Below are positions 12,801 to 25,395 of a stretch of DNA of 64,000 nucleotides, in pieces. The notes below the pieces were generated by a model. The model worked only from the letters and a program-made list of their open reading frames with translations. It did no database searches and had not been told where the DNA came from. The stretch is from Heliocidaris erythrogramma (taxonomy: Eukaryota > Echinodermata > Echinoidea > Camarodonta > Echinometridae): contig CM046870.1 in NCBI GenBank assembly GCA_025617745.1, positions 30,275,927 to 30,339,926 of the forward strand, in the 5' to 3' direction. A program made the position numbers and the translations under genes. Position 1 is the first letter of the stretch. Each line of letters opens with the position of its first letter.

Positions 12801-15800
12801 GATCTACTATTAAGGATGATATTTCTTTTTTTTTGGTTGACGAGGTAAAGCAGCCAGTAAAATGATATATTACACTAAGAGAATTATAACAATTTCATAA
12901 AAAAATAAGGTCTTGTTCCGGTTCTAGACTCGATATCAACTTTCTTATATTTCTTTTTCTTCATCAACAGTTTAATAAAGTTTTAGCAGAGTTAAGCGAG
13001 ATCTACAGTACGACGAAAGTATGCAAGCCCGACAACGCTTCTTTCTGTCTCCATCTGGAACCAGGCAAGTGTTTAAGGGACATTACCAGGGCCCCGTTTC
13101 ATAAATATTACTTTTAATATTAATTGCCTTATATCTATGACAGATTTGCTCTCAGCCAATCAGATGCAAGTATTTCAGTAGCTTATAACTGATGTTTCAG
13201 TGCCTTGCTTTTGTTTCGAATATATCATCGAGTTGAAAACAGTTCTATTTACGTATTCACCCCTCGCCCCTTTTTTGTTGAAGGTCGACAGGAAACAGGA
13301 GTCCATTACTTGCAAAGGGTCTACACAGAAAGCGAAGCTGTCCTGTTATTGCGCCTCTACCCCTCCCCAGTCTGTGAATGATTCCAAATCTCACTGGTCC
13401 TGGAAGTATTCTTCCCCCTTCCCTCCCGCGTTAATCATTATTTGATACGCCACTGTGCTTTTTTCGACAACTGACAGGTCTAGAGTCGATCATGTCTTCG
13501 TCGAGGGATTGGGATGAAAGGGTCTGGGCTTGGAAGGGTTTCCGTGATGGAGTGGGTATTGCTAACAAACCTCTCTACGCAAGGTACGTCCAACTCGTCA
13601 ACCAAGGAGCACGAGCAAACGGTAAGCGATTATCTTTTTCGTTATCATTATTCAAAAACATTTATTTAAAATTCACGGTTATTTCTCAAATATATACCCA
13701 GTCGTCTTGTCGTGAAACTGATTTGATCTTACTGCGAGTCATATAGCTGCCTCTTGTCTGACAGGAAGTTTCACGATATTTTTTCGATAGATATTTCTAT
13801 ACTACAATTTAGGACCTCAGTGACGAAGAATTTGCATCTAATAGTTTACTCCTTCAAAATGAACGAATTTTTGTTCATCTCATTCTAAAAATGTAAATAA
13901 GAAATGAAAATCGTTTTTAAGATTTCGGTGCCGTAATTAAATAAATAAATAATATAAAATTGTGTGTTTAAATACACTGCTCATGTAGCCTACACGTACT
14001 CATTTCCACTCATATGCCAGAGAAGATTCAAGATTTATTGTCCATATATATATATATATATATATATATATCAATACAGAAATTTGCTTTCCATTGGTGT
14101 TACATGCAATAATTATGTGAAACATAGACAAAACATAGTATCGTGTGCTGAGAGCCAGAAGGGCGATAACACAATAAGTAAAAACATCACTCCGGCTCTG
14201 AGCACACAACATAAGAAGATAGAATAACATAATGAATAGCAAAATAATATCAATATAATTCTGAGTCACATCATGAATGCATTCAGGAATGGATATAAAT
14301 ATGAAACTGGAATAGATATCATAATTATCCTGCAGCATGTCAGAGAAGATAATAATTTCCTAATACAGCATGTCAGAGAGAATACTATCTTCCTAAGACA
14401 GCATGTCAGAGAAGATATTATATACCTCATAGATAGATTCTTATTCAGTGATTGGTCAAAACTATATATCACATGACACGGCGCATCTCGATCTATCATT
14501 GCGTCAGAGGGTTTTGGCGTTCTATCAATTGACCTAAGGTCAAATGATAGAACGCCAAAACCCTGTGATAGAACGCGTAAATTTCCACCACCATCCGATT
14601 ACAGAGCAGTCCATATTTGTTTTATATACCTCATCATTTTCATTGATTCATTGATTCATTTTGAATTCTTACGCGCTGCGCGAATATTGATTAACGTAGT
14701 CATAGCCTATAGCTAGCAACTCGCGAAAGCGCTCTTAAAACTTGAACCAAATTTTGTGTACGTACGTGTGTGCAAAAGTCGCGGAGGGGTTACACGTTCT
14801 ATCTCAGAGTTTTGGTGTTCTATCATTTGATCTTAGGTCAATTTATAAAATTACGCCAAAACCCTCTGGCGCAACGATAGATCGAGATGCGCCGTGCCAT
14901 GTGATATAATTTTGACCAATCAGTGAATAAGAATCTATGTATGAGGTACATACAGAGAAGATAATATTATCCTAAGACAGACTCGAGGATAATATTATCC
15001 TAAGACAGCATGTCAGAGAGGATACATAATCCTAAGACAGAGAAGATTATTATCATAAATCAAGACGGCATTTCAGGGAAATATGTCAATGTATTTCACA
15101 GTTAGTTGAAGTCGGGTCGAAACGTGGTGGACAGTGGCCTTAAAGCCACAACAATCTAACATCACTATAGATTTCATGTCACCCTCCCTCCCCCAAACAC
15201 ACACACACACACACACGCACAAACACGTTTACATGGCTTTACTTCCGAGGACAACTATTGTTCCTCTATTGTTACTCGTCCTCGGACAGTCGACGGAATA
15301 AGGCACAAATTCATTGTTCGACGTTCGAGGACTATTGTCCGGCTTCCGAGGACCATTATTCTCATGAATTTGTTTTTGTTCTCTGTCCGAAAATGTCCTC
15401 GGACATACGGCTAAACACGCCCATCCATACAGGGTACGAGGACCAAGGTCATTACTGGAGAGCCGAGTATGGCGACGACATCGAAGAGAATGTTTACGAG
15501 ATCTACGACGCCATCTTACCTCTTTACAAGCAGCTCCATGCGTACGTCAGGAGACGGCTACACACCGTGTTCAGTGACAATATCGATGTGAAAGGGGGAT
15601 ATCTCCCTGCTAATGTGCTCGGTAAATTACTTCTCCATTTTATCGGGCAATTTCGATATAACTCATTTGTACTGTCAAGTTGAAAAAGATTGGCGGCCAT
15701 TGAGCATGCATAGTATGACATCCCAGTCTTCTGGAAAGACTCTAAAAAGTATTTCTCCATCAGTTTTCGACCGACTATATCATTCTCAACCTGGGTGGGG

Positions 15801-18800
15801 AGAATCAATGTACATTAAATGCCTTCGTACAGACATAACTAGCAATTTTCAATTAGAGAGCTGCTTTCCACTAAAGCCCTTTAGGTCTACTGATATTATA
15901 TTTGAATGTTTCCCTGTGAAGGAAACGATTATTTTTAAAAGGTACAACATTAAGCTTCTAAAACATAATTTTGAAAGAACATATTGTTAAGAAATGAGCT
16001 CATCCTGGAATTCCTTTGTCAATTTCTAGGTGACATGTGGGGTCGTTTCTGGAATAATATCTACCCCATGGTAGTACCTTATCCTGATCGTCCAAGTGTA
16101 GATGTGACTGATACTTTGATAGAACAGGTAAGGTCTTTTATAAATACAAATTATTTCGTCTTCTATCTTTCGGTTCAGTGGGCCTGTAACATAAAGACTG
16201 ATATCAATCGTAAGTCTATGGCAAACCATGTTACAAGAGTTACAATTGATCGTAAGATTGATTGTATCTCTTTATGTTATAGGCCCCAGGTCATTTTCCG
16301 ATATTTCACATTTCGCATTTACATAACTGTAAATAAATGAAAAAATATTAAATCACATCGTTTGATCGTAGTTATTTGTTAAATATAAGTTAAAGGGGAA
16401 CTGAAATACCAATAAAAAGGGAGAAAATCATGTACCTCATTCTACCTCGCAGGGTTATAACGCCACGCACATCTTCCATACGGCCAATGATTTCTTCACA
16501 TCGTTAGGGTTGATTCCTGTAGATGATCTGTTCTGGGAGAACTCTAGGTTCACAAAACCAACAGACGGAAGAGAAGTTACGTGCCATCCATCAGCTTGGG
16601 ATTTTAGCAACAGGCGTGACTTCAGGTAATAAAGAGTATAATTATTTCAAACATATCGGGAGGAGCAGGTCGCAGAGCAGGCGTAGCCCCCCCCCCCCTC
16701 CGCTCCCTATAGCAGGCCCAGGAAAGACCAACTCTTGCATGAAGAAAAAAAACTGTGGCTACATTGATTGAGATTACAGGGAAATGTTCGTCAAATAACA
16801 ATATATGTCTTGCTCATCATATTATTACTATAAACTTGATACAGGATAGCGATGTGCACTGAGATTACAATGCATCATTTCATGGTCGCACACCACGAGA
16901 TGGGTCATATCCAGTACTACCTCCAGTACAAGGACCTGCCTCTTCCATTCCGAGACGGGGCTAACGGTGCGTTCCATGAAGCCATAGGGGAAGTCATCTC
17001 TCTCTCAGTGTCCACACCCAAACATCTCCAGGAGATTGGGCTCTTTGAAGGCCTAGTGGATGGTGACAAGGGTAAGTGTTTCGTATTGCTCGTCGCACTT
17101 GAGGCACCATTTGCTGACGTAGTATTGCGTCAACGACTAGCACGGTCTTGACGCGCCATGAGGAGGTCTTTCATAAAGTGACTGTTGAATAAACAGTAGA
17201 AACTTTGTTTTGAATAATACTAGTGTAGGTCTAACTGCCATCACAGACTCGCGATTAGCGCAGAATTTAATACGCAATCGAAATAACGCTATAATGTGCA
17301 TCATGGAACATGCAAGTTCGTGTAAGCGCCAGTAATTCAACGCATAAAATACATTCACTTTGCATTCACTTTGGTTACGATTTCACTTTTACACGTATGG
17401 ACCGTCGAAGACGACGCCAATCCCTGACGCAGTCCTACGTCAGCAACAATGACGCTGTGTGCAATAGACCCGAGCACCGTTTCATAAAACATGTCATCAA
17501 TGACAAGTTGCAATAACTGTTTTAAACTATACTGAAATCCTTGCATCTGATTGGCTGAGAGCAAATTTTGTCGTTAAAAATCACCGACAAGACACTGGAT
17601 GAAACGCCCCCCTGATGACATTGCACAAGAGGCAGCATTTTGATTACGTTATAACCTACGTACGCTAATCGCGCATATAGCTATGATTAGCAGTTAGTAC
17701 ACTTTGTATATGGTTCTTGGAGATCCTTCCAGAGTACTATACAGCCCTATTGGTTAGTGTTTTCTTGTTATATCCTTGCAGAAACCGATATCAACTTTCT
17801 TCTGAGGACGAGTTTAAGCACTATCGCGACCTTGCCGTTCACTCTCGGGTTATCACAGTGGAGATGGGATCTGATGAGAGGAAAATTCGACGTCAACAAC
17901 GCAATGGACCCCTGGTGGAAACTCAAGTATTGCAATTTAACTCATCTATTATCAATTATATTGATATGTATTCCATGTGCTTAGTGAATGGTGTTCATAA
18001 TAACTTGGTCCCAACCATGGGGTGGCAACTTTTAATGCGATTTCATTCATTTTGTTTAAATGATATTCATTTTCTTACCCTGTGAATAGCGAATGGTAAT
18101 CGTGATAGCTTCTTATTACTATCTGTAATCACTCTCTTAATTTCTAAGACTTAAACCAGTGACAAAACAAGTCATTAGGCCTTGTGATGTCACTGGTTTG
18201 AAACTCTCTTGGACTTAAAAATAAATCCTACGGACTTGAAAATAAGTCTTATATAAATTAAGAGAGCAGGGCACCCCTATCATCTGGCTGTAAAGAAAAG
18301 AGGGGGAGATCGAAAGGGAGAGGATAGGGGACAAGAAGTAGCTGGAGCAACCCGCTCCTCCACTATCTCATCCACAGAGTAAGGCTAATGACCCCTATCC
18401 CCCGTTCCCACGGCAGCCATTGCCACCTCAGTCCTAGGTCTTAAATTGGAAAGCATGTGAATTTTGCTGCTTTCGTAATTTTACCAAGAGCTTAGGAAAT
18501 ATGTAAATTTAAACAAGAGGTAAAAAGATAACAAAATTACAATAATGTTTCTTCTTGCTTTAAAATTTTCATTTAGAAACTGGTTCGTGGGCGTAGATGC
18601 TCCAGTCGAACGATCAGAGAACGACTTCGATCCTGGAGCGATGTATCACTTCATCATTGACTATCCCTTTATTGGGTAAGTATAAATGCAGTAAACTGAA
18701 AGCAGAACGATATTCTCTCATAATTTTGTTTTGATTGCCTGACTGTGATTTAACAACCCCACACTGTAAAACAAAATAAAGATTTAATGAATAAAAAGTA

Positions 18801-20549
18801 TCTGTTAAAAAACGAAAATAAGGTGGCTGGGACATAAGGAACTCTTGCCAAAAATAATCGCAATATGACAAGAATATTTAGGCAAGCTTATACCTTGGTT
18901 GGTCACCGAATTCATGTTAGATAATTTTTACCCAGTATATTTTAAAATGCAGTTATCAGAGGAGTAGATGACTTACAAAACATTGCTGGAAAAATGGAGA
19001 TAAATTACAACAACATTTGTTTGTATTATTTTCTTGCAGTTATTACATTCGCACGATCCTGCAGTTTCAGTTCTACCAGAGTCTGTGCCAAGTAGCAAAC
19101 CATACTGGTCCTCTTCACACCTGTGACTTCTACAATTCGAAAGAAGCTGGAAAGAAACTCGGGTAATGTGTCAAAAATACGAAGGGTACCATGGACCTAA
19201 TGAGAGTAAACAGAATCTAGGTGGTCATCAGGCCTTACATAATTTTTGATAAAAGATGGGGATAAAAGATTAGTTATTAAAAGGTTAGTTTTATTTAACA
19301 AACACTGTAATATGATACTATACAGATTTTGCTTGTTCGATTTGGTTAATAGAATTATTTATATATGATTTATGATTGACTGGTTGCTTGGTTGATTGGT
19401 TGCTTGGTTGATCGATTGGTGCATGGGTTGACTAATTGATTGATTCATTCATTCATTCATTTGTTGATTGATTGATTTTATTTTCGTTTTATTTATTTAT
19501 TGATTGATTGGTTGGTTGTCTTATTGAATGAATGATTGATTGATTGATTGGTAGGTTTATTGATTGGTTGATTGGTAGGTTGGTTGGTTGATTGGTTGTT
19601 TAGTTGTTTGATTGATTGATTTGCTGGTTGATTGATTTGTTGAATGATTAATTGGTTATTTTATTGATTGATTGATTGGTAGGTTGGTTGATTGATTGAT
19701 TGATTGATTGATTAGTAGGTTGATTGATTGATTTTTCAATTGATTGATTGATTGGTTTGCGTGATGATTGATTTGTTGAATGATTCATTGGTTGTTTTAT
19801 TGATTAATTGATTGATTGGTAGGTTGATTGATTGATTGACTGACTGATTGGTAGATTGGTTGGTTGATTGTTTGTCTGATTGATTGATTGAGTGATTGAT
19901 TGATTTAATTGGTTGGCTGGTTGATTGATAATTGATCGATTCATTGACTGGTTGATCAATTGATTGGTTTGTCGGTTTTTGTAATTGGTTGGTTGGTTGG
20001 TTGGTTGATTGATTGATGGTGACTGATTAGCACGTGGATAATTAATTGACTAAATACCAACGAACTAATTATCAATGTACCTTTGGTTATCACCTTATCC
20101 AGTGATATGCTGGCGATGGGTAGAAGCATGCCATGGCAGGATGCAATGGAGGCACTCACTGGACAGAGAGAGATGAAAGCCGACGCCATCTTGGAATACT
20201 TTCAGCCTCTAATGGAATGGCTCGAACGAACTAATACCGAAAATGATGAGATCATCGGATGGCCCTCCCTTTCAGGTACTTTCCTTTTCAACACTCAAAA
20301 GATTATGTTTTTAAGTGAAAGTGGTAAAGCAATTTCTTTTTATGATGTAGATCCAGATCCAGGCTTTTATTTATTGCCTTTTAGTTCAAGGTTAGTTGAA
20401 ATCAAATTAAAACTATTTTCTTGCTAATATATATTATTATTTAATTTTGCCCACATGCAGCTGCAAGTGTCAATCTGTCGAAGAGTACTATCCAACTTAT
20501 TCTTATTTCCCTGATGTCATGGCAGCTGAAAAACTTCCTGACCCGTTGA
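9821..20549 (+). CDS. ACE/ACE2-like M2 zinc metallopeptidase, copy B (complete, 13 exons, 664 aa)
   Basis: Exons: 9821-10099, 10930-11091, 12971-13064, 13478-13621, 15433-15621, 16030-16127, 16453-16625, 16845-17071, 17782-17926, 18577-18675, 19040-19162, 20103-20275 and 20461-20549 (TGA 20547-20549). They sum to 1995 nt in one frame. ATG 9821 is preferred to the in-frame start near 9758 because it puts a hydrophobic segment ([13 protein letters not shown]) early enough for a signal peptide. Seen in the protein: all six family cysteines; zinc site HEMGH at 397-401 with E425; ACE2-type R295 (DMWGRFW); H367, H528 and Y538; chloride-I residues R201, W500 and K504. Oddities are G537 where ACE and ACE2 have the chloride-II arginine, M526 and F535 where ACE has Lys/Tyr carboxylate binders, and a GC-AG intron after exon 3. 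The last exon gives a short hydrophobic tail. Length fits single-domain ACEs. Inferred role: secreted or membrane-tethered peptidase with ACE2-like specificity. Confidence 0.95.
11222..11330. repeat. short palindrome with a poly-G loop in ACE copy B intron 2
   Basis: A 33-base arm starting GTCAATCCTCACAGGAATTC at about 11223 is repeated as its reverse complement ending near 11328. Between them are a run of G and a short spacer. This is a small foldback insertion. Confidence 0.8.
12330..12820 (-). pseudogene. non-LTR retrotransposon reverse transcriptase fragment
   Basis: On the minus strand 12658-12323 is open and contains the RT landmarks GVRQGC and FADDID. Directly upstream (12690-12650) KKAFDHMW matches RT motif A, so the domain extends beyond the open frame but is broken. 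Motif order is that of a LINE-type RT. It lies in intron 2 of ACE copy B, antisense to the gene. Ends are not defined. Confidence 0.8.
14041..14072. repeat. (TA)n microsatellite
   Basis: Sixteen TA units in intron 4 of ACE copy B. Confidence 0.9.
14334..15080. repeat. foldback element (14431-14949) embedded in a ~33-bp tandem repeat
   Basis: Units built on CAGCATGTCAGAGAAGATA occur about three times at 14334-14425 and resume at about 14950-15080. Between them two ~145-bp arms (14431-14575 and 14805-14949) are inverted copies, starting TACCTCATA and ending TATGAGGTA. The left arm carries an extra inner palindrome around TTGACCTAAGGTCAA. No ORF. Confidence 0.8.
19376..20020. repeat. degenerate TTGATTGG-type tandem array
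   Basis: About 640 bases built almost only from TTGA and TTGG tetramers, filling most of the intron between copy B exons 19040-19162 and 20103-20275. The corresponding intron of copy A (4460-5414) lacks it, having only a few units near 4668, so it expanded after the duplication. Confidence 0.95.
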
Positions 20550-20695
20550 TCAACCGACTAATGAGCAGATGATCTGGAATCTGGACGGACAATTTATTGT
20601 TATTTTTTTCTCTCTCTCTCGCTCGCTCTCTCTCTCTTGCTTTATTCTTATTCCCCATCCCTACTTTCCCTTACCTCTCTTCCTCCATCTCACTC

Positions 20696-20726
<31 letters not shown>

Positions 20727-22530
20727 CTCTCACTCGAATTCTCTCTTTCTTTTTTCAGTCTTCCTCCCTCCTTCCCTCTCCCTCTTCCTCCCCGGGTCCA
20801 TCGCTCCTCTCGATCCCCTTATCCTTATACACTCTCCCCTCCTTACTCCTCACTTTCTCACTTGCCCACTTCCCCTTCTCTTAATTCTCCTTATTCATCC
20901 TCTTTCTCTCCTCCTTCCCCTTATCTGCAATCGTCTTCCTCCCTCCCTCCCTAGCTCCTCCCCTCCGCTCCTCCCCTCCGCTCCTCTGCTCCGCTCCTCT
21001 GCTCCTCTGCAATCTACTCCCTCTCATCTCTGCCCTCTTTCAATATACCCCTCCCTTTTTTCATTGATTTCTCAAATTGGTCAGGATTATTTGTAATCAA
21101 AGAGGCACGACAAAACAGTGCAATTTAAGTTGTTTGCAGATCTATCTTTCATGAGATATTTACGTATATGGGCGACTCCAAGCTATTTTGTATACATGTT
21201 ACTGACCACATGAGATTTTAGTATATCTGATACCTGCATGTGTCAAGCTGATAGCCCTCCTATATAGAGCTTGGTTAAGACTAAATAGCAAGTAGAATTA
21301 TATTTTATGTCAATTTATGTTTACAATGCCAAAATACATGTCCTCAATATATACTTGGTAGGGTTTGGGAATTGGGACATATACCTAGCATTTGCCCATA
21401 TACTTCTTAAACAATTGATATTGGTAGTGACTACCCCAGAGTATTTACAGAGGCTGACAAAACATAGCATTTGTGCTAGCCGTGGTTTGGTGGAATCTTT
21501 AACTGAGACAGTACTTAATGTTTACACAATATATACTAGTATATAGTGTTCCGTTTCATGGATTTTAGAAACGACGGCCATTCAGCCGTATTGACAAATC
21601 ACAGATGTTCTTCCAAGGCAGGGGTATATGCGTAACAGGTGAATTAATTCGTTAACATGGGGTTCTTGGTGGGAGGAGGTTAATCTATGGTGTATGTCCC
21701 TAAAACATCTTTCTTTAGGTATTATGTCACGTATACATGTATATTATAGTGTATTTTTGTTTTCGTACAGTATAGTTTAGACTTTACGTCATTTAGTATG
21801 TGACTGTACACTTCGGTGTTATATAATTAAAACTGCATGAATTTGCCAGCACATGTATAGGTTTATGTTATGTATATTATATATTTGATTATTATGATGT
21901 TTGTTATTAGCGGTTTTGGCAATATTGAATATCTATAACACACTGTTCGAATATGTTTTTTTATTCTTTGTTCATAGGCCTGATCAAAAAAAGAAGCATT
22001 ATAATGACATTGATTGGTTAATGGTCCAAATATATTATACTACTCCACATTAGTGCAAAATATGTTTTTACTCATGTATGAACCAATATGCCAACTACAA
22101 AACTGGCTATTATATATGAACGAAAAGAATAGTTAAAAGGTACAATTTTTCTATTTTGTCTTAATAAAATCATTCCAATACACGGAAAATTTATACAATC
22201 TTCTTTTAACCTTTTTTTAAAATCTAATGCAATTTGACTAATAGAAATTGAATCTAGTGATAACTGTTTGTATTTTGATGTGTTCATATCATTGAAATTT
22301 TCAAATCCCTTTTTGACCATTTTGTGCCAATCTTATATGGATTTTAATAGGTTCCAGTGGTTTTCATATTGGTCAAAAACATATTAATATTTGTATTTAT
22401 GTTTGAATAACAAAGTGAAACTAACCCGCATAACACCCTACTTATCTTATAGGCCATTATGTTAAGTTTGAAATAATCAAATGTTAACCCAATAAATGTT
22501 CCGAATACTGGGAAATAAACTGAAATCATA
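20550..22530 (+). other. 3' flank / putative 3' UTR of ACE copy B, with CT-rich tract
   Basis: A CT-rich tract (20600-21060) follows the stop codon; its long open frames are compositional. The remainder is AT-rich and aligns in blocks with the copy A 3' flank. No further exon is recognised. Confidence 0.5.
22514..22519 (+). promoter_or_regulatory. candidate polyadenylation signal AATAAA downstream of ACE copy B
   Basis: Counterpart of 8933-8938, in the same string AAATAAACTGAAATC, about 2 kb after the stop codon of copy B. Confidence 0.3.
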
Positions 22531-22540
22531 ATTAATAGAC

Positions 22541-23158
22541 CTGTTTACTAATTTTATGCATACTTCCTGGACAAAAGTTGCTCTTGACGATTCAAAAGCT
22601 TGCCAGAGGCTTGCCCGACATAGCAATTACTAATGTATGCAAAATGGATTCCCTCCATATGGATGCCATTACGCATACCACGTGCACTAAATAGTTGGTA
22701 ACTAAGGATTCTGGAGAGAAACATGCATAAATTGAAATAACACGTCTATTGTCATGTGTTTGTGGTTGAAATTATTGTCGTTGATTTATAAAAGATTTGA
22801 TTTGATTTTGATTTGATTTTGTTTCCACAATCGGTTTACATAATATACATAGAAAGCAAAATATAAACATATACATATGGCATAATACAAAGGATAAGAC
22901 ATATATAATAACAACTCGGTATAATAAATATCTTCCAGTAGATGTAATAAACGCATACAGTATATATACACTTGTGGGGGAACCTATTAAAAGCGAGGCT
23001 TGTCGAGTTATGTCCCCATTTAGCGAGAAAAGGAGCTGGAAAGTACAATGGGGAGATTAAGAAGAGAAGAAACAAAGAAAGGACGGAAATCGGCAAATGG
23101 AAACAAAAGAGAATATAAGAAATTAAGTAGTTATAGAGTGAAAGGGAGATAGAGAGAG

Positions 23159-23193
<35 letters not shown>

Positions 23194-23913
23194 AGAGAGA
23201 GAAGCGAAGTACAGATCGAGATCAGCAACCATGCAGCATTCTAGTATATGGTTTCAGCAAAAGAAATTTCAATTGTTTTTTTTTTAAATGGTGCAGTCTC
23301 TCTATTTCCTTAAGGTCTGGATCGAGACTGTTCCAAAATTTGGGACCTGTAAAGACGAATGTTTTGTGTGCGAGGAGCGTTTTCGTGCGGGGAAGATGGA
23401 AAAAGTTTGATTGTCTCGTTGGGTAGTACTAGTGTATTGTTAGTTGTGAAAAGGTCTTAGAGAGATATTCATACTACGTATCAAAAGCAGGAACGTTTGT
23501 CAGTTGGCATAAGTGAAATTCCCTTCGACACCTCTATCTAAAATCGTGTTTAACAATACAGTATAAATGTGTGTGTGTTTTTGTTTCAAAACTTATATCA
23601 ATTAAAGAATATTGACGATTTGTATTTTGTTATTTAAAGATAAAAAGGTCTTGTTGACAAATATAAAAATCCTACACCTGTTGTCAAAAACTTTTCGGCA
23701 AATTCGATTCGACATATATATATATATAACTCTACTTCCAGCGTTAGGGGTAATCCTTTTATCTCAGCCTATTGTTAGCATTCCCCTTAACGCACGGTTT
23801 CTTTCCCCGTAACGTCGAATTTCTATTGTTACGGAATAAACCTATTGTTAGGATTCCCCCTAACGTAGGAAATAAGTTTGTTATATATATATATAAGAGC
23901 GGCCATTGAGGGA

Positions 23914-23961
<48 letters not shown>

Positions 23962-24900
23962 CTAAAGGGTACATTAGGTGGACACACAACAATGCGGTTT
24001 ATTTCGTCATAATAGCGCCCCCTACATTAGGTGGATATTTGAGCATAGAAATAAGACAAAAACTGTCCACCTAATGTAGCATTTAGAGTTATATATTTAT
24101 ATATATATATCTAAAAGCGGCCATTGGGGAATATACATCATAAAAATCTGCACCCTATTCGTATCAAAGGGGGAACTTTTTTATTCCCCTTGACATTTTT
24201 GTTGTTTGTGGGATTCCGTTGAGAAATCCTTTCCATTTTTTTTTCGGTTTGTCCGTAGAGGGGGTATGTATCTTCCCTTTCATTTTTGATGAGTTTGAGT
24301 CACTGATCTCGAGAGGTACAGGTCAGTGATACATACTAATAATTGAAAATGGCCCGCACGCGCGAACATGGGCAAAACCTATGAGCAAAACATCGCTACG
24401 AACCCGGAAGCGGGTATGCAATAATTCGTGCCGTATCATGATAGGCCCAAAGCCCTTTCCCGAAAACTTATATAACGTGATAAAAACACAATTTAAATCA
24501 TAATAACGACAAGAGTAGGGACAAATTACAAAGTATAATATAGGCCTATGACTGTGTTATTTTATTCATAAAAAATGGTTAACAAAATGTTTTATGGATT
24601 AGAATAAAAGCCTAATATTTTTTTTTCTTTCTTTTCACAGAATTTTGGACGGACAAAACATACCTAATAATAATAATAACTAGAGCACTCGGAGGGGGAC
24701 CAGTCCGAGTACATGTATCCCCCGAACACGTCACCCATCCCAGATTTGAATCAATGTTGTGACTGAAATGGATAAAGTGGCAATTTGGGACATCGGGTAT
24801 GTCAAAATATTCTTCAGTGTTAAACCAAAGAAGTTGTTACTCAGTGGCAGAAGCATGATTGTCAAGTTTGGGGGCATTGGAAGAGATCAGGGCAACCAAA
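22541..24900. other. gene-free AT-rich stretch with microsatellites
   Basis: Holds a GT repeat (23162-23191) next to GA repeats, long TA runs (23883-23894, 23919-23960) and a duplicated block containing GCGGCCATTG (about 23898 and 24116). Inverted pieces of TAACG-containing sequence lie at about 23740-23870. No gene recognised. Confidence 0.5.
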
Positions 24901-24952
24901 ACAAGAAGAAATTATATTGAATATATCATAAAGAAATGTGAGAAAATTACAC

Positions 24953-25024
24953 TGCCCCGACCGGGATTCGAACCCGGGACCCTGGATTACATGACCAGTG
25001 CTCTACCAACTGAGCTATCCGGGC
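24953..25024 (-). tRNA. tRNA-Thr(TGT)-like sequence, probably a pseudogene
   Basis: A 72-base cloverleaf can be drawn: GCCCGGA acceptor strand, D arm GCTC...GAGC, anticodon arm, T arm CCGGG-TTCGAAT-CCCGG, discriminator A. The anticodon arm resembles tRNA-Thr(TGT), but loop position 33, almost always U, is A, and there is a mismatch at 31-39 and another in the acceptor stem. A and B box-like segments remain. It forms an inverted pair with 25071-25142. Confidence 0.55.
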
Positions 25025-25070
25025 TCCCGAGAGGGGCTATATGTGAGATTGTTGCTTTTCTTCGATTGGA

Positions 25071-25142
25071 GCCAGGATAGCTCAGTTGGTAGAGCACTGG
25101 TCATGTAATCCAGGGTCCCGGGTTCGAATCCCGGTCGGGGCA
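25071..25142 (+). tRNA. tRNA-Thr(TGT)-like sequence, probably a pseudogene
   Basis: Same as the copy at 24953-25024 but on the plus strand and with one further acceptor mismatch (GCCAGGA). The flanking DNA is included in the inversion: 24907-25024 matches 25071-25190 in reverse complement. Confidence 0.5.
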
Positions 25143-25395
25143 GTGTAATTTTCTCACATTTCTTTATGATATATTCAATTTACTTCAATCCTATCAATTA
25201 TGATATTTAATTACAAATTCAAATTGTCCTCTATAGAAATTCGTTGGCATGGATTTGCCCGACTTTAGAGGGAAGACCTGTCTCATTGGTAGGCCATTAT
25301 ATAGCGTACGCATGGAATTGGTATATGGATGTACCCCCTACGCTCGATGGAAAGAGAGGGGCTATATGTGAGATTGTTACTTTGCTTCGACGGGA

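Noticed and set aside
20569..21096. Long plus-strand ORFs in the CT-rich tract after ACE copy B
   Set aside because: All three frames are open and read only Leu/Ser/Pro; this is low-complexity DNA, not coding sequence.
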